The translations under genes were made by a program, and so were the position numbers. The notes under the pieces were generated by a model that saw only the letters and a list, made by a program, of their open reading frames with translations, was not told the origin of the DNA and searched no databases. A DNA stretch of 64,000 nucleotides from an uncultured Pelagibacteraceae bacterium (lineage in GTDB: Bacteria; Pseudomonadota; Alphaproteobacteria; Pelagibacterales; Pelagibacteraceae): NCBI GenBank assembly GCA_902561765.1, contig CACEQR010000005.1:21709-85708 (forward strand), given 5' to 3'. Every line of letters begins with the position of its first letter. The stretch's first letter is position 1. This document shows, one piece after another, positions 10,281 to 20,330 of this stretch.

Positions 10281-10856
10281 TTAATAAATTTTGCTCTTTG
10301 TTTCTTCTTTGTTTATTAATCTTTTTATATTTTCTCTATGTGTGTAAAAAATTAAAACAAACATAATAGTAAAAAAAATAAAATTACCACTACCTAAGAT
10401 TAATATGTAAATTGGTATGGAGGCTGATGCAATTAAGGACGATAGGGAGGAATATTTTGACATAATAAAAGTTAAAACCCAAATAATCCCAAATATTAAT
10501 GCATAATAAATATTTATTGAAATTAGTATTCCTACAAATGTTGCAACACCCTTACCTCCATTAAATTTTAACCAAACAGGAAATAAATGACCTAAAAAAG
10601 CAGAAAGTGCCGAAATAAAAATTAAATCAGGATAATAAAGCTTTATATAAATAACAGGTATTACTGCTTTTATAATATCAAGTATTAGGGTTAAATATCC
10701 TAATCTTTTATTTCCTGTTCTTAAAACATTTGTTGCTCCTATATTTCCAGAACCTACATTTCTTATATCCTTTTTAAGAAATATTTTTGTAAATATGTAT
10801 CCAAAAGGAATTGAGCCAAATAAATAAGATATTAAAGCTGTAATTATGTAATCCAT
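10281..10856 (-). CDS. plsY: acyl-phosphate:glycerol-3-phosphate acyltransferase
   Basis: PlsY acylates glycerol-3-phosphate at sn-1 from acyl-phosphate, the first membrane step of phospholipid synthesis. The 191-residue protein is mostly hydrophobic with five predicted membrane spans. It contains the three PlsY motifs: YLFGSIPFGY near residue 11, NVGSGNIGATNVLR (~34-47) and FNGGKGVATFVG (~98-109). It overlaps the stop of the dihydroorotase-like gene by one base and precedes topA by 37 bp, so the three are probably one transcript. Confidence 0.94.
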   Translation of the reverse strand: MDYIITALISYLFGSIPFGYIFTKIFLKKDIRNVGSGNIGATNVLRTGNKRLGYLTLILDIIKAVIPVIYIKLYYPDLIFISALSAFLGHLFPVWLKFNGGKGVATFVGILISINIYYALIFGIIWVLTFIMSKYSSLSSLIASASIPIYILILGSGNFIFFTIMFVLIFYTHRENIKRLINKEETKSKIY

Positions 10857-12145
10857 TATTCAGCTTTAAACAATTCTTCTCCATTTACAAAAGTATTCAT
10901 TACTTTTCCTTGCAATTTTTTATCCTCTATTGGAGTATTTTTTGATTTTGATATTAATTTTTCTTTTCTCACTACCCATGGTTTATTTATGTCTACAATA
11001 CAAAAGTCAGCATCATTACCTATTGATAAATTACCTTTATTTATTTTGAGTATTTTTGCAGGACTAGATGTTAAAGCCTTTATAATAGTTTCTAAATTCA
11101 CTGATCCGTTATGATATAACTCCAAACTTAATGGTAATAAAGTTTCGATACCTGATGCACCGGTTTCTGCTTGTGCGAAAGTTAATCTTTTATTTTCTTC
11201 GTCTTCAGGTTTATGGTCTGATACAATCACATCAATCGTTTCATCGACCAAACCTTGAACTAAAGCATTTCTATCCTCTTCAGTCCTTAAAGGTGGAGAC
11301 AATTTTAAAAATGTTTTAAAATCTCCAATATCATTTTCGTTTAAAGATAAATTATTAATTGAAACACCGCAGCTAAAGTTGACTTTATTTTTTCTCTCTC
11401 TAATTATTTCAACTGAACTCGCTGATGAAATTTGTGATATATGGTATCTGCAATTATTATATTCTAATAAAGTTAAATCTCTTTCTAAGATCAACAATTC
11501 TGCACTTACAGGAATTCCCTGTAAACCAAGTTTTGTAGCAATTATCCCATCATTAATCATTCCATTTTTTGATAACTCTGCATCTTCAGAATGTTGTATA
11601 ATTAAAGAATTTAAATCTGAGGCTGAACTCATAATTCTATTCATTATTCTTGGGTTTTGAATTGTCTTAACTCCATCTGTAAATCCAATAATCCCTTTTC
11701 TTTGTAACAACCCAAATTCAGTCATGTTTTCTCCCTCCGTATTTACAGTTAATGCGGCAGTTGGAAAAATATTTATTTTAGATTTATCTCTTCCTCTTCT
11801 TCTAAGAAAATCAACAATCGAAACATTATCAATTACTGGATTTGTATTTGGCATTGTTACAACTGATGTTACACCGCCTGATAAAGCAGCTTCACTCAAA
11901 GTTCTAAAATTTTCTTTATATTCGTAACCAGGTTCACCAACAAATACACGCATATCTACTAAACCAGGGAATATATATTTACCTTTTAAATCAATTATTT
12001 TCTCTCTAGATGGAATATTATTAGTGTTTACTTTTTTTCCAACAGCTTCAATTTTGCCATCCTCGCCAATTATTAATCCACCTATTTCATTTAAAGAATT
12101 ATATGGATCAATTATATTTGCATTTATAAAGTATTTTTTTTTCAT
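10856..12145 (-). CDS. pyrX: dihydroorotase-like protein, probably catalytically inactive (PyrC'/PyrX)
   Basis: A 429-residue amidohydrolase of the class I dihydroorotase family, immediately downstream of pyrB. The metal-binding HxH motif is replaced: where active enzymes read VDxHxH this one has VDMRVFVG (63-70), with Arg66 and Phe68 in place of both histidines. A third ligand position in the H-I-x-H-x-S motif is Gln238 (YHISQIS), while Asp310 is kept. Inactive DHOase homologs encoded beside pyrB are known in pseudomonads, where PyrC' is needed to assemble aspartate carbamoyltransferase. That role is inferred here. An active pyrC would then lie elsewhere in the genome. Confidence 0.85.
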   Translation of the reverse strand: MKKKYFINANIIDPYNSLNEIGGLIIGEDGKIEAVGKKVNTNNIPSREKIIDLKGKYIFPGLVDMRVFVGEPGYEYKENFRTLSEAALSGGVTSVVTMPNTNPVIDNVSIVDFLRRRGRDKSKINIFPTAALTVNTEGENMTEFGLLQRKGIIGFTDGVKTIQNPRIMNRIMSSASDLNSLIIQHSEDAELSKNGMINDGIIATKLGLQGIPVSAELLILERDLTLLEYNNCRYHISQISSASSVEIIRERKNKVNFSCGVSINNLSLNENDIGDFKTFLKLSPPLRTEEDRNALVQGLVDETIDVIVSDHKPEDEENKRLTFAQAETGASGIETLLPLSLELYHNGSVNLETIIKALTSSPAKILKINKGNLSIGNDADFCIVDINKPWVVRKEKLISKSKNTPIEDKKLQGKVMNTFVNGEELFKAE

Positions 12146-13087
12146 TTATTCACAAAATATCTTCAAGCAAGCCATTCTTACCGCTACACCTAATTCAACT
12201 TGTTCTTTAATTACACTTTTATTAATATCGTCTGCTAAGTTTGTATCAATTTCAATTCCCCTGTTCATTGGACCTGGATGCATTATAAGTGCATCTTCTT
12301 TAGCAAATTTTATTTTGTCTGGTGTTAAACCGTAATATTCGTAGTATTCTCTGTTAGAAGATAAAAAAGAACTTGTCATTCTCTCGTTCTGAAGTCTTAA
12401 CATCATTACTATATCACAGTCTTTAACTCCTTTTTTCATATCTGAAAAAATATTAACACCAAATTTTTCTATTTCATTTGGCATAAGATTTGTAGGTGCC
12501 ACAATATTTACTTCTGCACCCAACATGTTTAATAAATAAATATTTGATCTTGCCACTCTTGAATGAAGAATGTCTCCGCATATAGCTATTTTAAGACCTT
12601 CTATTTTTTTTCTTCTATTTATTATAGTTAATGCATCTAGTAGAGCTTGAGTAGGGTGTTCTCTTCGTCCATCTCCTGCATTTAGAACTGAACAATTTAC
12701 TTTTTGAGATAATAAATTACAAGCTCCAGAATCTTGATGCCTTATAACTATGATATCTGGATGCATTGCATTTAATGTCATTGCTGTATCTATTAGAGTT
12801 TCTCCTTTTTTTATTGCTGAGTTTGTAATATTCATAGACATCACATCTGCACCTAATCTTTTTCCTGCTAATTCAAAAGAACTTTGAGTTCTTGTGGAAG
12901 GTTCAAAAAATAAATTTATTTGCGTTTTACCTTTTAAAATATCAAGTTTTTTGTTTTTGCTTTTGTTTAATTCAATAAATTTCGAGGCTTCGTTTAAAAT
13001 TATATTTACATCATTGACCGACAAATCTTGAATACCTAACAAATGTTTTTGAGAAATTTTAATAGCTTTTTTTGATTTAGTTGCCAT
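12146..13087 (-). CDS. pyrB: aspartate carbamoyltransferase catalytic subunit
   Basis: Joins carbamoyl phosphate to aspartate, the committed step of pyrimidine synthesis. The 313-residue protein contains the carbamoyl-phosphate motif [12 protein letters not shown] (61-72), then HRRQ-like [10 protein letters not shown] and the HPTQALLD aspartate-domain motif. [12 protein letters not shown] lies near the C-terminus. No pyrI regulatory chain follows. The next gene is the inactive DHOase-like partner, one base downstream. The ATG has no Shine-Dalgarno sequence because a perfect 11-bp hairpin (13093-13118) ends five bases before it. Confidence 0.96.
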   Translation of the reverse strand: MATKSKKAIKISQKHLLGIQDLSVNDVNIILNEASKFIELNKSKNKKLDILKGKTQINLFFEPSTRTQSSFELAGKRLGADVMSMNITNSAIKKGETLIDTAMTLNAMHPDIIVIRHQDSGACNLLSQKVNCSVLNAGDGRREHPTQALLDALTIINRRKKIEGLKIAICGDILHSRVARSNIYLLNMLGAEVNIVAPTNLMPNEIEKFGVNIFSDMKKGVKDCDIVMMLRLQNERMTSSFLSSNREYYEYYGLTPDKIKFAKEDALIMHPGPMNRGIEIDTNLADDINKSVIKEQVELGVAVRMACLKIFCE

Positions 13088-13092
13088 TAAAA

Positions 13093-13118
13093 TTAACTCT
13101 ATAGCTATATAGAGTTAA
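13093..13118 (-). promoter_or_regulatory. perfect hairpin in the pyrB leader
   Basis: Between ruvX and pyrB the arms TTAACTCTATA (13093-13103) and TATAGAGTTAA (13108-13118) are exactly complementary around a four-base GCTA loop. Read toward pyrB, the stem is followed by TTTTA and then the ATG. The stem therefore occupies the place of the ribosome-binding site and looks like a weak intrinsic terminator or attenuator. It could also be the dyad operator of a dimeric repressor. Regulation by pyrimidines is an inference from position only. Confidence 0.6.
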
Positions 13119-13129
13119 CTATGCAAGCA

Positions 13130-13585
13130 TTAATTTTGAAAATAATCTAGCGCTCCCTGTAAAATAAATGCTGCAGCAAATTTATCTATATCTCTCTCTC
13201 TTTTACTGACATTTACATCTAATTCACTTGATAAATTGAAAGCCCCAACAGTTGATAATCTTTCATCCCATAAGGATACAGGAATATCAATTTTATTTGA
13301 TATATTGATCGCTATATCTTTTGCTGATTGTGAAGATTTTCCATAGGTTCCATCCATATTTATTGGATTACCTATAATAATTCCTTTGATATCATTTTCT
13401 GTAATAATACTTTCTAGTTCGTCAATTAACTTACCTTGTTTAGATTTATCTAAGGTTTCAAGGGGAGTAGCTATTTTTTGATTATAATCACTTATTGCAA
13501 TTCCAATCCTTTTTGTGCCTAAATCTATACCCAATAATCTTGAACCGCTTGATAATTTGTTTTTGAATTCATCAATTGTGATCAT
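13130..13585 (-). CDS. ruvX: Holliday junction resolvase-like / 16S rRNA processing nuclease YqgF
   Basis: A 151-residue RNase H-fold protein of the YqgF/RuvX family, implicated in 16S rRNA 5' maturation and proposed as a Holliday junction resolvase. The first acidic site is in LLGIDLGTKRIGIAIS (~18-33). GIIIGNPINMDGTYG carries the conserved GxPxxxDG motif, and WDERLSTVGAF holds the second acidic cluster. All are intact. It is the first gene of the minus-strand run, divergent from gatC, and is separated from pyrB by a hairpin-bearing 42-bp gap. Confidence 0.92.
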   Translation of the reverse strand: MITIDEFKNKLSSGSRLLGIDLGTKRIGIAISDYNQKIATPLETLDKSKQGKLIDELESIITENDIKGIIIGNPINMDGTYGKSSQSAKDIAINISNKIDIPVSLWDERLSTVGAFNLSSELDVNVSKRERDIDKFAAAFILQGALDYFQN

Positions 13586-13635
13586 ATTGTATATTTTTAA
13601 CTTAAGTGGTACTTTGCGACATTATTTTTTACCAT

Positions 13636-13923
13636 ATGACGATAGATCTTAAAACTGTAAAACACATATCAAAATTAGCAAGAATCTCACTTGAAGAAAA
13701 AAAAGCCGAAAAATTAGCAGATGATATGAATTCCATATTTGAATTTATTGAAAAATTAAACGAACTAAAAACTGATAATGTTGAACCACTAACTTCTATA
13801 GCTGAGACTACTTTAAGACTAAGAGAAGATAAAATAACTATTGATAATATAAGAGAAAAGATTCTTAAAAATTCTCCTGAAAAAAATAACGATTTTTTTG
13901 TAGTACCGAAAGTAGTTGATTAA
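13636..13923 (+). CDS. gatC: Asp-tRNA(Asn)/Glu-tRNA(Gln) amidotransferase subunit C
   Basis: GatC is the small belt subunit that stabilises GatA-GatB in the tRNA-dependent amidotransferase. This start gives 95 residues beginning [19 protein letters not shown], the typical GatC N-terminus. An in-frame GTG at 13606 would add ten residues with no family match, so the ATG at 13636 is preferred. [18 protein letters not shown] and [16 protein letters not shown] at the end match the family. It overlaps gatA by one base. Confidence 0.94.
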   Translation: MTIDLKTVKHISKLARISLEEKKAEKLADDMNSIFEFIEKLNELKTDNVEPLTSIAETTLRLREDKITIDNIREKILKNSPEKNNDFFVVPKVVD

Positions 13924-15380
13924 TGACAGAAATAACATCTTTAAGCCTTTTTGAATTAATTAAAAATATAAAAGAAAAGAAAATATCATCAAATGAAGCT
14001 ACAAAATCTTTTGTTGATCGAGGTGAAAAGTCAAAAAAACTAAATGTATATGTAACTGAAAATTTTGAAAATTGTCTTAAACTTTCAAAAGAGTTTGATA
14101 ATAAACCAAATTTTGATTTAAAACTTCCAGGCATTCCAATAGCTGTTAAGGATCTTTTTTGTACAACCGATGTACGAACAACTGCAGGAAGCAATATTCT
14201 TAATAACTTTATCCCAACATATGAGTCAACTGTTACTCAAAATATTTGGAACGAAGGTGGTATTTTATTGGGTAAACTTAATTGTGATGAATTTGCAATG
14301 GGATCATCTAATGAAACAAGTTTTTTTGGCAATGTTCAAAACCCAATCGCAAAAGATTTAGTTCCTGGTGGATCATCTGGTGGTTCTTCAGCAGCTTTAG
14401 CAGCTAATTTAACACCTGTAACAATAGGTACTGACACTGGTGGATCTATTAGGCAACCTGCCTCCTTCACTGGTACAGTAGGACTAAAACCTACTTATGG
14501 AACCTGTTCAAGATATGGAATTGTTGCTTTTGCATCATCTCTAGATCAAGCAGGTCCAATGAGCAAAGATGTTAAAGATAGCTCCATTCTTTTAGAGGTG
14601 ATCTCATCATTTGACAAAAAAGATTCAACCTCAATTGATTTTAAAAGAAATAATTATTCATCAGAGCTAACTAGAAATATTAAAGGTTTAAAAATCGGTA
14701 TTCCAAAAGAATACAGAATTGATGGGATGCCAGACGAAATTGAGAAACTTTGGAAAAAAGGTATTGAGTATGCAAAAGATTGTGGAGCAGAAATAATTGA
14801 CATTTCATTACCTCATACTAGCTATGCTTTGCCAACTTATTATATTGTAGCGCCAGCTGAAGCATCATCTAATTTAGCAAGATATGATGGTGTTAAATAT
14901 GGTCTAAGATCTTCTGGGAAAAATTTAATTGATATGTATGAAAAAACTAGATCAGAAGGCTTTGGTGAAGAAGTAAAGAGAAGGGTAATGATTGGCACCT
15001 ATGTCTTATCTTCTGGATATTATGATGCTTACTATCTTAAAGCTCAAAAGGTTAGACAATTAATTAAACAAGATTTCGATCAAGCTTATAATAAAGTAGA
15101 TGCTATTTTGACACCTTCAACACCTAGTTCTGCATTTAAAATAGGAGAAAAATCTAATGATCCAGTTTCAATGTATTTGAATGATATATTTACTGTTCCA
15201 GTAAACCTTGCAGGTTTACCTGGGATTTCAATACCTGCAGGTGTAGATAAAAATAATTATCCATTGGGTTTACAAATAATAGGTAAACCGTTTGATGAAC
15301 AAACAGTTTTAAATATTGCTTATTCAATGGAGGAAAAAATCAATTATAAAAATAATATAACTGATTGGTGGATGAAATAA
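13923..15380 (+). CDS. gatA: Asp/Glu-tRNA amidotransferase subunit A
   Basis: The glutaminase subunit: it releases ammonia from glutamine and channels it to GatB for transamidation of misacylated Glu-tRNA(Gln) or Asp-tRNA(Asn). The 485-residue amidase-signature protein has the full Ser-cisSer-Lys triad, Lys76 (IAVKDLFCT), Ser151 ([11 protein letters not shown]) and Ser175 ([12 protein letters not shown]). It is the middle gene of gatCAB, and its stop codon overlaps the gatB ATG by one base. Confidence 0.97.
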   Translation: MTEITSLSLFELIKNIKEKKISSNEATKSFVDRGEKSKKLNVYVTENFENCLKLSKEFDNKPNFDLKLPGIPIAVKDLFCTTDVRTTAGSNILNNFIPTYESTVTQNIWNEGGILLGKLNCDEFAMGSSNETSFFGNVQNPIAKDLVPGGSSGGSSAALAANLTPVTIGTDTGGSIRQPASFTGTVGLKPTYGTCSRYGIVAFASSLDQAGPMSKDVKDSSILLEVISSFDKKDSTSIDFKRNNYSSELTRNIKGLKIGIPKEYRIDGMPDEIEKLWKKGIEYAKDCGAEIIDISLPHTSYALPTYYIVAPAEASSNLARYDGVKYGLRSSGKNLIDMYEKTRSEGFGEEVKRRVMIGTYVLSSGYYDAYYLKAQKVRQLIKQDFDQAYNKVDAILTPSTPSSAFKIGEKSNDPVSMYLNDIFTVPVNLAGLPGISIPAGVDKNNYPLGLQIIGKPFDEQTVLNIAYSMEEKINYKNNITDWWMK

Positions 15381-16855
15381 TGTCTAAAAATAATTCGGAA
15401 TATTTAATTGAAAGAAATGATAATGTTTATGAAGTTGTTATAGGACTTGAAGTTCATGCTCAAGTAACATCAAATTCAAAACTTTTTTCATCTTCTTCTA
15501 CAAAATTTGGTGCTGAACCTAATACTCAAGTGAGCTTAGTTGATGCAGCTTTTCCAGGTATGCTTCCAGTAATTAATGAATTTTGTGTTAAACAAGCCAT
15601 AAAAACTGGTATTGGTTTAAAAGCTAAGATCAATAATAAGTCTGTTTTTGATAGAAAGAATTATTTTTATGCAGATTTACCTCAGGGTTATCAAATTTCA
15701 CAATATAAATACCCAATCGTGGGTGAGGGTAATGTTATTTTGGATATGCCTGAAGGTCAAAAACAGGTTGGAATAGAAAGATTACATTTAGAGCAGGATG
15801 CAGGTAAAAGTATTCATGATATCGATCCTAGTAATACACTAGTTGATCTTAATAGATCGGGTGTAGCTTTAATGGAGATTGTTAGTAAGCCTGATCTAAG
15901 ATCACCAGATGAAGTGAATGCTTATATAAAAAAACTTAGATCTATTATGAGATATTTAGGAACTTGTGATGGGAACATGCAAGAGGGATCATTAAGAGCC
16001 GATGTTAATGTGTCTGTAAGAATAAAAGGCTCAACAGATTTAGGAACAAGATGTGAAATAAAAAATGTTAATTCTATAAAATTCATGCAAATGGCAATTA
16101 TTTATGAAGCAAATAGACAAGTTGATTTAATAGAAGAAGGTGAAGAAATAGATCAAGAAACAAGGCTTTTTGATACAAAAAAAAATGAAACAAGATCAAT
16201 GAGGTCAAAAGAAGACGCTCATGATTATAGATACTTTCCAGATCCAGATTTACTTCCATTAGAAGTTACGGATGAATTTATTGATAAACTAAAATCTGAA
16301 ATCCCTGAATTACCAGATGATAAAAAGAAAAGATTTATTGATGAATTTAAAGTGTCACCTTATGATGCAACAATATTGGTCTCAGATATTGATACAGCTA
16401 AATATTTTGAAGAAGTTGTTGCCAAAATGGGTAAAAACCGTGACATGAAACTAGCCGTAAATTGGATTACAGGAGAATTATTTGCAGTTTTAAATGAAAA
16501 AAATATTGAAATTGCTCAAAGTCCAATAAGTGCAAAAAATTTGGCAAAATTGATTAATTTAATTAAAAATGGAACAATCTCAGGAAAAATTGCTAAGACA
16601 ATATTTGAGTTAATGTTAGATGGTGACATAGACCCACAAATAATTGTTGAGGAAAAAGGGTTAAAGCAAGAAAGTGATCCAAAAGCATTAGAGGCATTAA
16701 TTGATAAAATAATCAATGATAACAGAGAAAAAGCCATTGAGTATAAACAAGGAAAAGAAAAGCTATTTGGTTTCTTTGTGGGACAGGCAATGAAAGCTTC
16801 TGGTGGAAAAGCTAACCCTCAATTAATTAACGAAATATTAAAGAAGAAACTTTAA
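15380..16855 (+). CDS. gatB: Asp/Glu-tRNA amidotransferase subunit B
   Basis: The kinase/transamidase subunit: it phosphorylates the misacylated amino acid and uses ammonia from GatA to make Gln-tRNA or Asn-tRNA. Starting at 15380 gives 491 residues. The ATG overlaps the gatA stop, and an upstream in-frame TTG at 15365 lies inside gatA and is less likely. [21 protein letters not shown] and [15 protein letters not shown] are in the cradle domain, with [12 protein letters not shown] and RCEIKNVNS further on. A YqeY-like helical tail domain occupies the last ~150 residues. Confidence 0.97.
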   Translation: MSKNNSEYLIERNDNVYEVVIGLEVHAQVTSNSKLFSSSSTKFGAEPNTQVSLVDAAFPGMLPVINEFCVKQAIKTGIGLKAKINNKSVFDRKNYFYADLPQGYQISQYKYPIVGEGNVILDMPEGQKQVGIERLHLEQDAGKSIHDIDPSNTLVDLNRSGVALMEIVSKPDLRSPDEVNAYIKKLRSIMRYLGTCDGNMQEGSLRADVNVSVRIKGSTDLGTRCEIKNVNSIKFMQMAIIYEANRQVDLIEEGEEIDQETRLFDTKKNETRSMRSKEDAHDYRYFPDPDLLPLEVTDEFIDKLKSEIPELPDDKKKRFIDEFKVSPYDATILVSDIDTAKYFEEVVAKMGKNRDMKLAVNWITGELFAVLNEKNIEIAQSPISAKNLAKLINLIKNGTISGKIAKTIFELMLDGDIDPQIIVEEKGLKQESDPKALEALIDKIINDNREKAIEYKQGKEKLFGFFVGQAMKASGGKANPQLINEILKKKL

Positions 16856-16892
16856 TTTAAATAAACCTATAGTCATTATATAATTAAAATAG

Positions 16893-17543
16893 ATGGGAAA
16901 GAATATTGAAATTTCTGAAAAAATTGAAAAATATATTAATAATTTTAGTTTTAAACTAAACTCAGTTCAAAAAGAAATCATAGATTATAATAATACCCTT
17001 GGAAATGAAAAGAGAATGCAAGTAGCAATATCTCAATGTCATTTTCTCCATTTAATAATAAAAATATCTAATATAAAAAATGTACTTGAGATTGGAACTT
17101 TTACTGGTTTAAGCGCACTATCTATTGCGCTTGCACTTCCTGATGATGGAAAACTTACAGCACTTGATAAAGACAAAGAGACAAACAAGATTGCAGTAAG
17201 TTTTTTTAAGAAAGCTAATCAAGATAAAAAAATTCAAACGATTGTAAAACCTGCGCTAGATAGTTTAGATGAATTAAAAAAACAAAAATATGATATGGTT
17301 TTTATTGACGCTGATAAGCTTAACTATAAAGAATATTATGAAAAATCATTAAAGATAATAAAAAAAGGTGGTTTGATCATTATTGATAATGTTTTATGGC
17401 ATGGTGAAGTTGCAGATGAAGATAATATGGATAAATTTACATTAAATATTAGAGAATTGAATGAGCATGTATCAACTGATGAAAGGGTAGAACAAATAAT
17501 TATCCCATTAGGAGATGGAATGACTGTTTGTAGGGTTTTATAA
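16893..17543 (+). CDS. SAM-dependent O-methyltransferase
   Basis: A 216-residue O-methyltransferase of the catechol/caffeoyl-CoA (Methyltransf_3) type. The SAM-binding motif I is VLEIGTFTGLSALSIA (~66-81). Metal/SAM acidic positions follow in FIDADKLNYKEYYE and IIDNVLWHGEV, and the GDGMTVCRV ending is characteristic. The substrate is unknown; bacterial members act on small catechols or carry out tRNA-linked methylation (TrmR). TrmR-like function is possible given the tRNA genes around it but is not shown. It overlaps trhO by one base. Confidence 0.85.
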   Translation: MGKNIEISEKIEKYINNFSFKLNSVQKEIIDYNNTLGNEKRMQVAISQCHFLHLIIKISNIKNVLEIGTFTGLSALSIALALPDDGKLTALDKDKETNKIAVSFFKKANQDKKIQTIVKPALDSLDELKKQKYDMVFIDADKLNYKEYYEKSLKIIKKGGLIIIDNVLWHGEVADEDNMDKFTLNIRELNEHVSTDERVEQIIIPLGDGMTVCRVL

Positions 17544-18445
17544 TGTTCAATATTTTTGGTTTTTATAAATTTAAAAAACTCAATAATCTTAAAAAATTAA
17601 AAAATAAATTAGAAAATAATCTTAAAGATTATGAAATTAGAGGAACAATAATAATTTCATCCGAAGGAGTTAATGGAACAATTTCAGATAAGAAAAATAA
17701 CCTTTTAAAATTCAATAAACTTCTAAAAAAAATACTATCTATAAAAAAATTTAATTCAGAAAATAATTCTTATAGTAAATTTAATCCATTTCATAAACTT
17801 AAAATTAAAATCAAAAAGGAAGTTGTTCCAATGGGTTTTAAGGTTAGAAACTACAATTATCCTAAGAACAACCTGAATCCAAGGGAATGGAATAAAATAA
17901 TTAAAAAAAAGAATACAGTTCTGATAGATGCACGGAAATCTTTTGAGTATGATGTGGGTACTTTTAAAAAATCTTTAAATCCAAATATAGAAAACTTTCG
18001 TGAATTTCCTAAATATTTAAATCAATTTAAAAATAGTGAAAATATAGCAATGTTTTGTACAGGTGGTATCAGGTGCGAAAAAGCAAATATTTATTTGAAA
18101 AAAAAAGGATTTAAAAATGTATATGTTTTAAAAGGTGGAATTATTAACTATCTGAATAATATTAATAAAAAAAATAGTCAATGGAGCGGTGAATGTTTTG
18201 TTTTTGATAATAGAGTTTCAATAAAATATGGCTTGAAGCAGGGCAGTTATTCAATTTGTAGTGGTTGCAGAAAACCAGTTTCTATCAAAGAAAAAAAATC
18301 TTCTAAATATTTAGAAGGCATTCATTGTCCAAAATGTCACGATTATTTAACAGATGATCAAAAATCAAGATTTGCAATGAGACAAAAGCAAATAATACTT
18401 GCAAAAAAAACTGGCAAGAGACATATCTTTAAAAAAGAATATTAA
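17543..18445 (+). CDS. trhO: tRNA uridine(34) hydroxylase, rhodanese family
   Basis: TrhO (YceA) uses O2 to make 5-hydroxyuridine at wobble position 34 of tRNAs, a precursor of cmo5U/mcmo5U. The 300-residue protein has an N-terminal acylphosphatase-like domain (GTIIISSEGVNGTIS) and a rhodanese domain with the Cys172 loop FCTGGIRCEKA. The C-terminus is Cys-rich (CSGCRKPVS ... HCPKCHDYLTDDQKSRF), typical of the family. It is co-transcribed with the upstream methyltransferase, which fits a possible tRNA-modification pair. Confidence 0.92.
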   Translation: MFNIFGFYKFKKLNNLKKLKNKLENNLKDYEIRGTIIISSEGVNGTISDKKNNLLKFNKLLKKILSIKKFNSENNSYSKFNPFHKLKIKIKKEVVPMGFKVRNYNYPKNNLNPREWNKIIKKKNTVLIDARKSFEYDVGTFKKSLNPNIENFREFPKYLNQFKNSENIAMFCTGGIRCEKANIYLKKKGFKNVYVLKGGIINYLNNINKKNSQWSGECFVFDNRVSIKYGLKQGSYSICSGCRKPVSIKEKKSSKYLEGIHCPKCHDYLTDDQKSRFAMRQKQIILAKKTGKRHIFKKEY

Positions 18446-18461
18446 TTAAATTATAATTTTT

Positions 18462-19823
18462 ATGGATTTGCTTAAAGAAAATATACCTTTACTTGTTAGA
18501 AAACTTGCAATTCCAGCAAGTGTAGGTACGCTTTTTCAAACCTTATACAATATTGTTGATACTTTTTATTCAGGATTAATCTCGCCCCAAGCACTTTCTG
18601 CGCTCAGTAAATCATTTCCAATATATTTTATTATTGTAGCAACATCAATTGGAGTAACAGTTGCAGGAACTTCCTTAATAGGGAATAGTATTGGAGAAAA
18701 AAAAGAAAAAAATGTATCTTATTATTTTACCCATATTATTATCTATGGACTGATCATATCAGTTTTTATTACATTTATAGGTCTCTATTTTTCAAAAAAA
18801 GTATTTATTTTAATGGGATCAACTGAAGAAATTACAAATTTAGGTCTTCAGTATACAAATATTATGTTTTATGGATCATTTCTTTTTTTTCTTGTCGTTT
18901 CTTTAAATTCTTTATTGCATGCAGAAGGTGACACAAAAACTTATAGGAATGTTTTAGTTCTGAGTTTTCTTTTAAATATAATTTTAAATCCTATTTTAAT
19001 ATTTGGGTTTTTATTTATTCCTGCTATGGGGATGATGGGAATAGGTTTATCAACAATTATTGCGCAATTAATCGCATTTCTTATTATTCTTTTTAAAGTT
19101 TTACAAAACCCACGAGTTAAAAAAATTACAATTGATTTTTTTAAAGTAAAATTAATTTTTTTAAAAAATATTTTCTTTCAATCAATGCCAATATCAATCG
19201 CAATATGTGGATATGCAGTTGCTGCTACATTTATATTTACTTATGTTGGTCAGACAAGTGAACTAGCAGTTGCTGGTTATGGTGCAGCTACGAGAATAGA
19301 ACAGGTTGTTTTACTGCCAATACTTGGAATAAATACTGCAATAATCTCAATTATAGCTCAAAACTTCGGTGCAAATAACTTTGATAGAGTGAAGGAAACT
19401 TATTTTGTTTCAGTTAAATATGGACTCATTTTGATGATTTTTTCAGGAGCATTGGTTTATTTAACAGCTGATTTAGTTCCAAGATTTTTTTCTAGTAATG
19501 AAGTGGTATTAGAATACGGAAGAAGGTATCTAAAAATTGCAGCTTTCATATTACCTGCTTATCCAATTTTCTTTTTATCAAATGGTTTTTTTATGGGTTT
19601 GAAGAAGTCAAATTATGCAATGATCAATAATATGATGAGAAATGTACTTGTTCCAATATGTGTATTTTATTTAGCTAAATACTTATCAGCAGATTTTGAT
19701 ACTTTTTTTTGGCTTTGGTTTATTTTTCAATGGACTCTATCCATACTCTTATTTTCTTATGTTAGTTATTATATAAAAAAAAAACTAGATAAATCTAGCA
19801 CTGTCTTTAATCCACAACCATAA
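18462..19823 (+). CDS. MATE-family efflux transporter
   Basis: A 453-residue membrane protein with about twelve hydrophobic segments arranged as two MatE halves. The N-terminal LAIPASVGTLFQTLYNIVDTFYSG and the second-half GYGAATRIEQVVLLPILGINTAI are typical of the MATE/NorM-like group. It should couple Na+ or H+ influx to extrusion of cationic compounds; the substrate is unknown. It follows trhO by 16 bp. Its 3' end overlaps the convergent soxG by 39 bp, an unusually long tail-to-tail overlap. Confidence 0.9.
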   Translation: MDLLKENIPLLVRKLAIPASVGTLFQTLYNIVDTFYSGLISPQALSALSKSFPIYFIIVATSIGVTVAGTSLIGNSIGEKKEKNVSYYFTHIIIYGLIISVFITFIGLYFSKKVFILMGSTEEITNLGLQYTNIMFYGSFLFFLVVSLNSLLHAEGDTKTYRNVLVLSFLLNIILNPILIFGFLFIPAMGMMGIGLSTIIAQLIAFLIILFKVLQNPRVKKITIDFFKVKLIFLKNIFFQSMPISIAICGYAVAATFIFTYVGQTSELAVAGYGAATRIEQVVLLPILGINTAIISIIAQNFGANNFDRVKETYFVSVKYGLILMIFSGALVYLTADLVPRFFSSNEVVLEYGRRYLKIAAFILPAYPIFFLSNGFFMGLKKSNYAMINNMMRNVLVPICVFYLAKYLSADFDTFFWLWFIFQWTLSILLFSYVSYYIKKKLDKSSTVFNPQP

Positions 19824-20330
19824 ATCCTCTGAAAAAGATCTTCTTACAAATAGATTTATATCATTGATTTCTTTATGATGTATAATCACATCTGTATGGT
19901 TAAGTAAAGTTTGAGTAACTGAATTTTTATTTTGTTTAAAATTGTTAAAATTAAAAGGCGATCCTGACGATAATAGATCAAAAGTTTTAATGCCTTTAAT
20001 ATTGATACAAATCCATTGATCTGAAACATCAACTATTGAACCAAAATTAAATTTTGAAATTTCATCAAATAGACCTTTAAATAATTGTTTATCTTCACCA
20101 TTAAAATATACTAACCATTCGTCAGGACTTAGCCACATTGTACTGAATAGCTGATTTGATGAACTTGTATTTGGTTCAATTGGTAAAATTATTGATAACA
20201 TTTTACCTATTTTAGTAAAAAATTCTTTTTTTTTTCCTCTTAAATTAATTTTTGTAATTGGTTCAGATAATGAAAATTCGAGACCCTCAAATGAATGCTT
20301 TTCAAATTTTGGATATTCTTGATTAAGCAT
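19785..20330 (-). CDS. soxG: sarcosine oxidase gamma subunit
   Basis: The smallest-but-one subunit of heterotetrameric sarcosine oxidase, at 181 residues. It is weakly conserved, but the position after soxA, the length and the segments LSPDEWLVYF and VDVSDQWICINIKG, followed by DVIIHH and FVRRSFSEDLW near the end, match SoxG. It resembles the GcvT/aminomethyl fold in part. It overlaps soxA by eight bases, so it is co-translated, and its 3' end runs 39 bp into the opposite-strand MATE gene. Confidence 0.88.
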   Translation of the reverse strand: MLNQEYPKFEKHSFEGLEFSLSEPITKINLRGKKKEFFTKIGKMLSIILPIEPNTSSSNQLFSTMWLSPDEWLVYFNGEDKQLFKGLFDEISKFNFGSIVDVSDQWICINIKGIKTFDLLSSGSPFNFNNFKQNKNSVTQTLLNHTDVIIHHKEINDINLFVRRSFSEDLWLWIKDSARFI

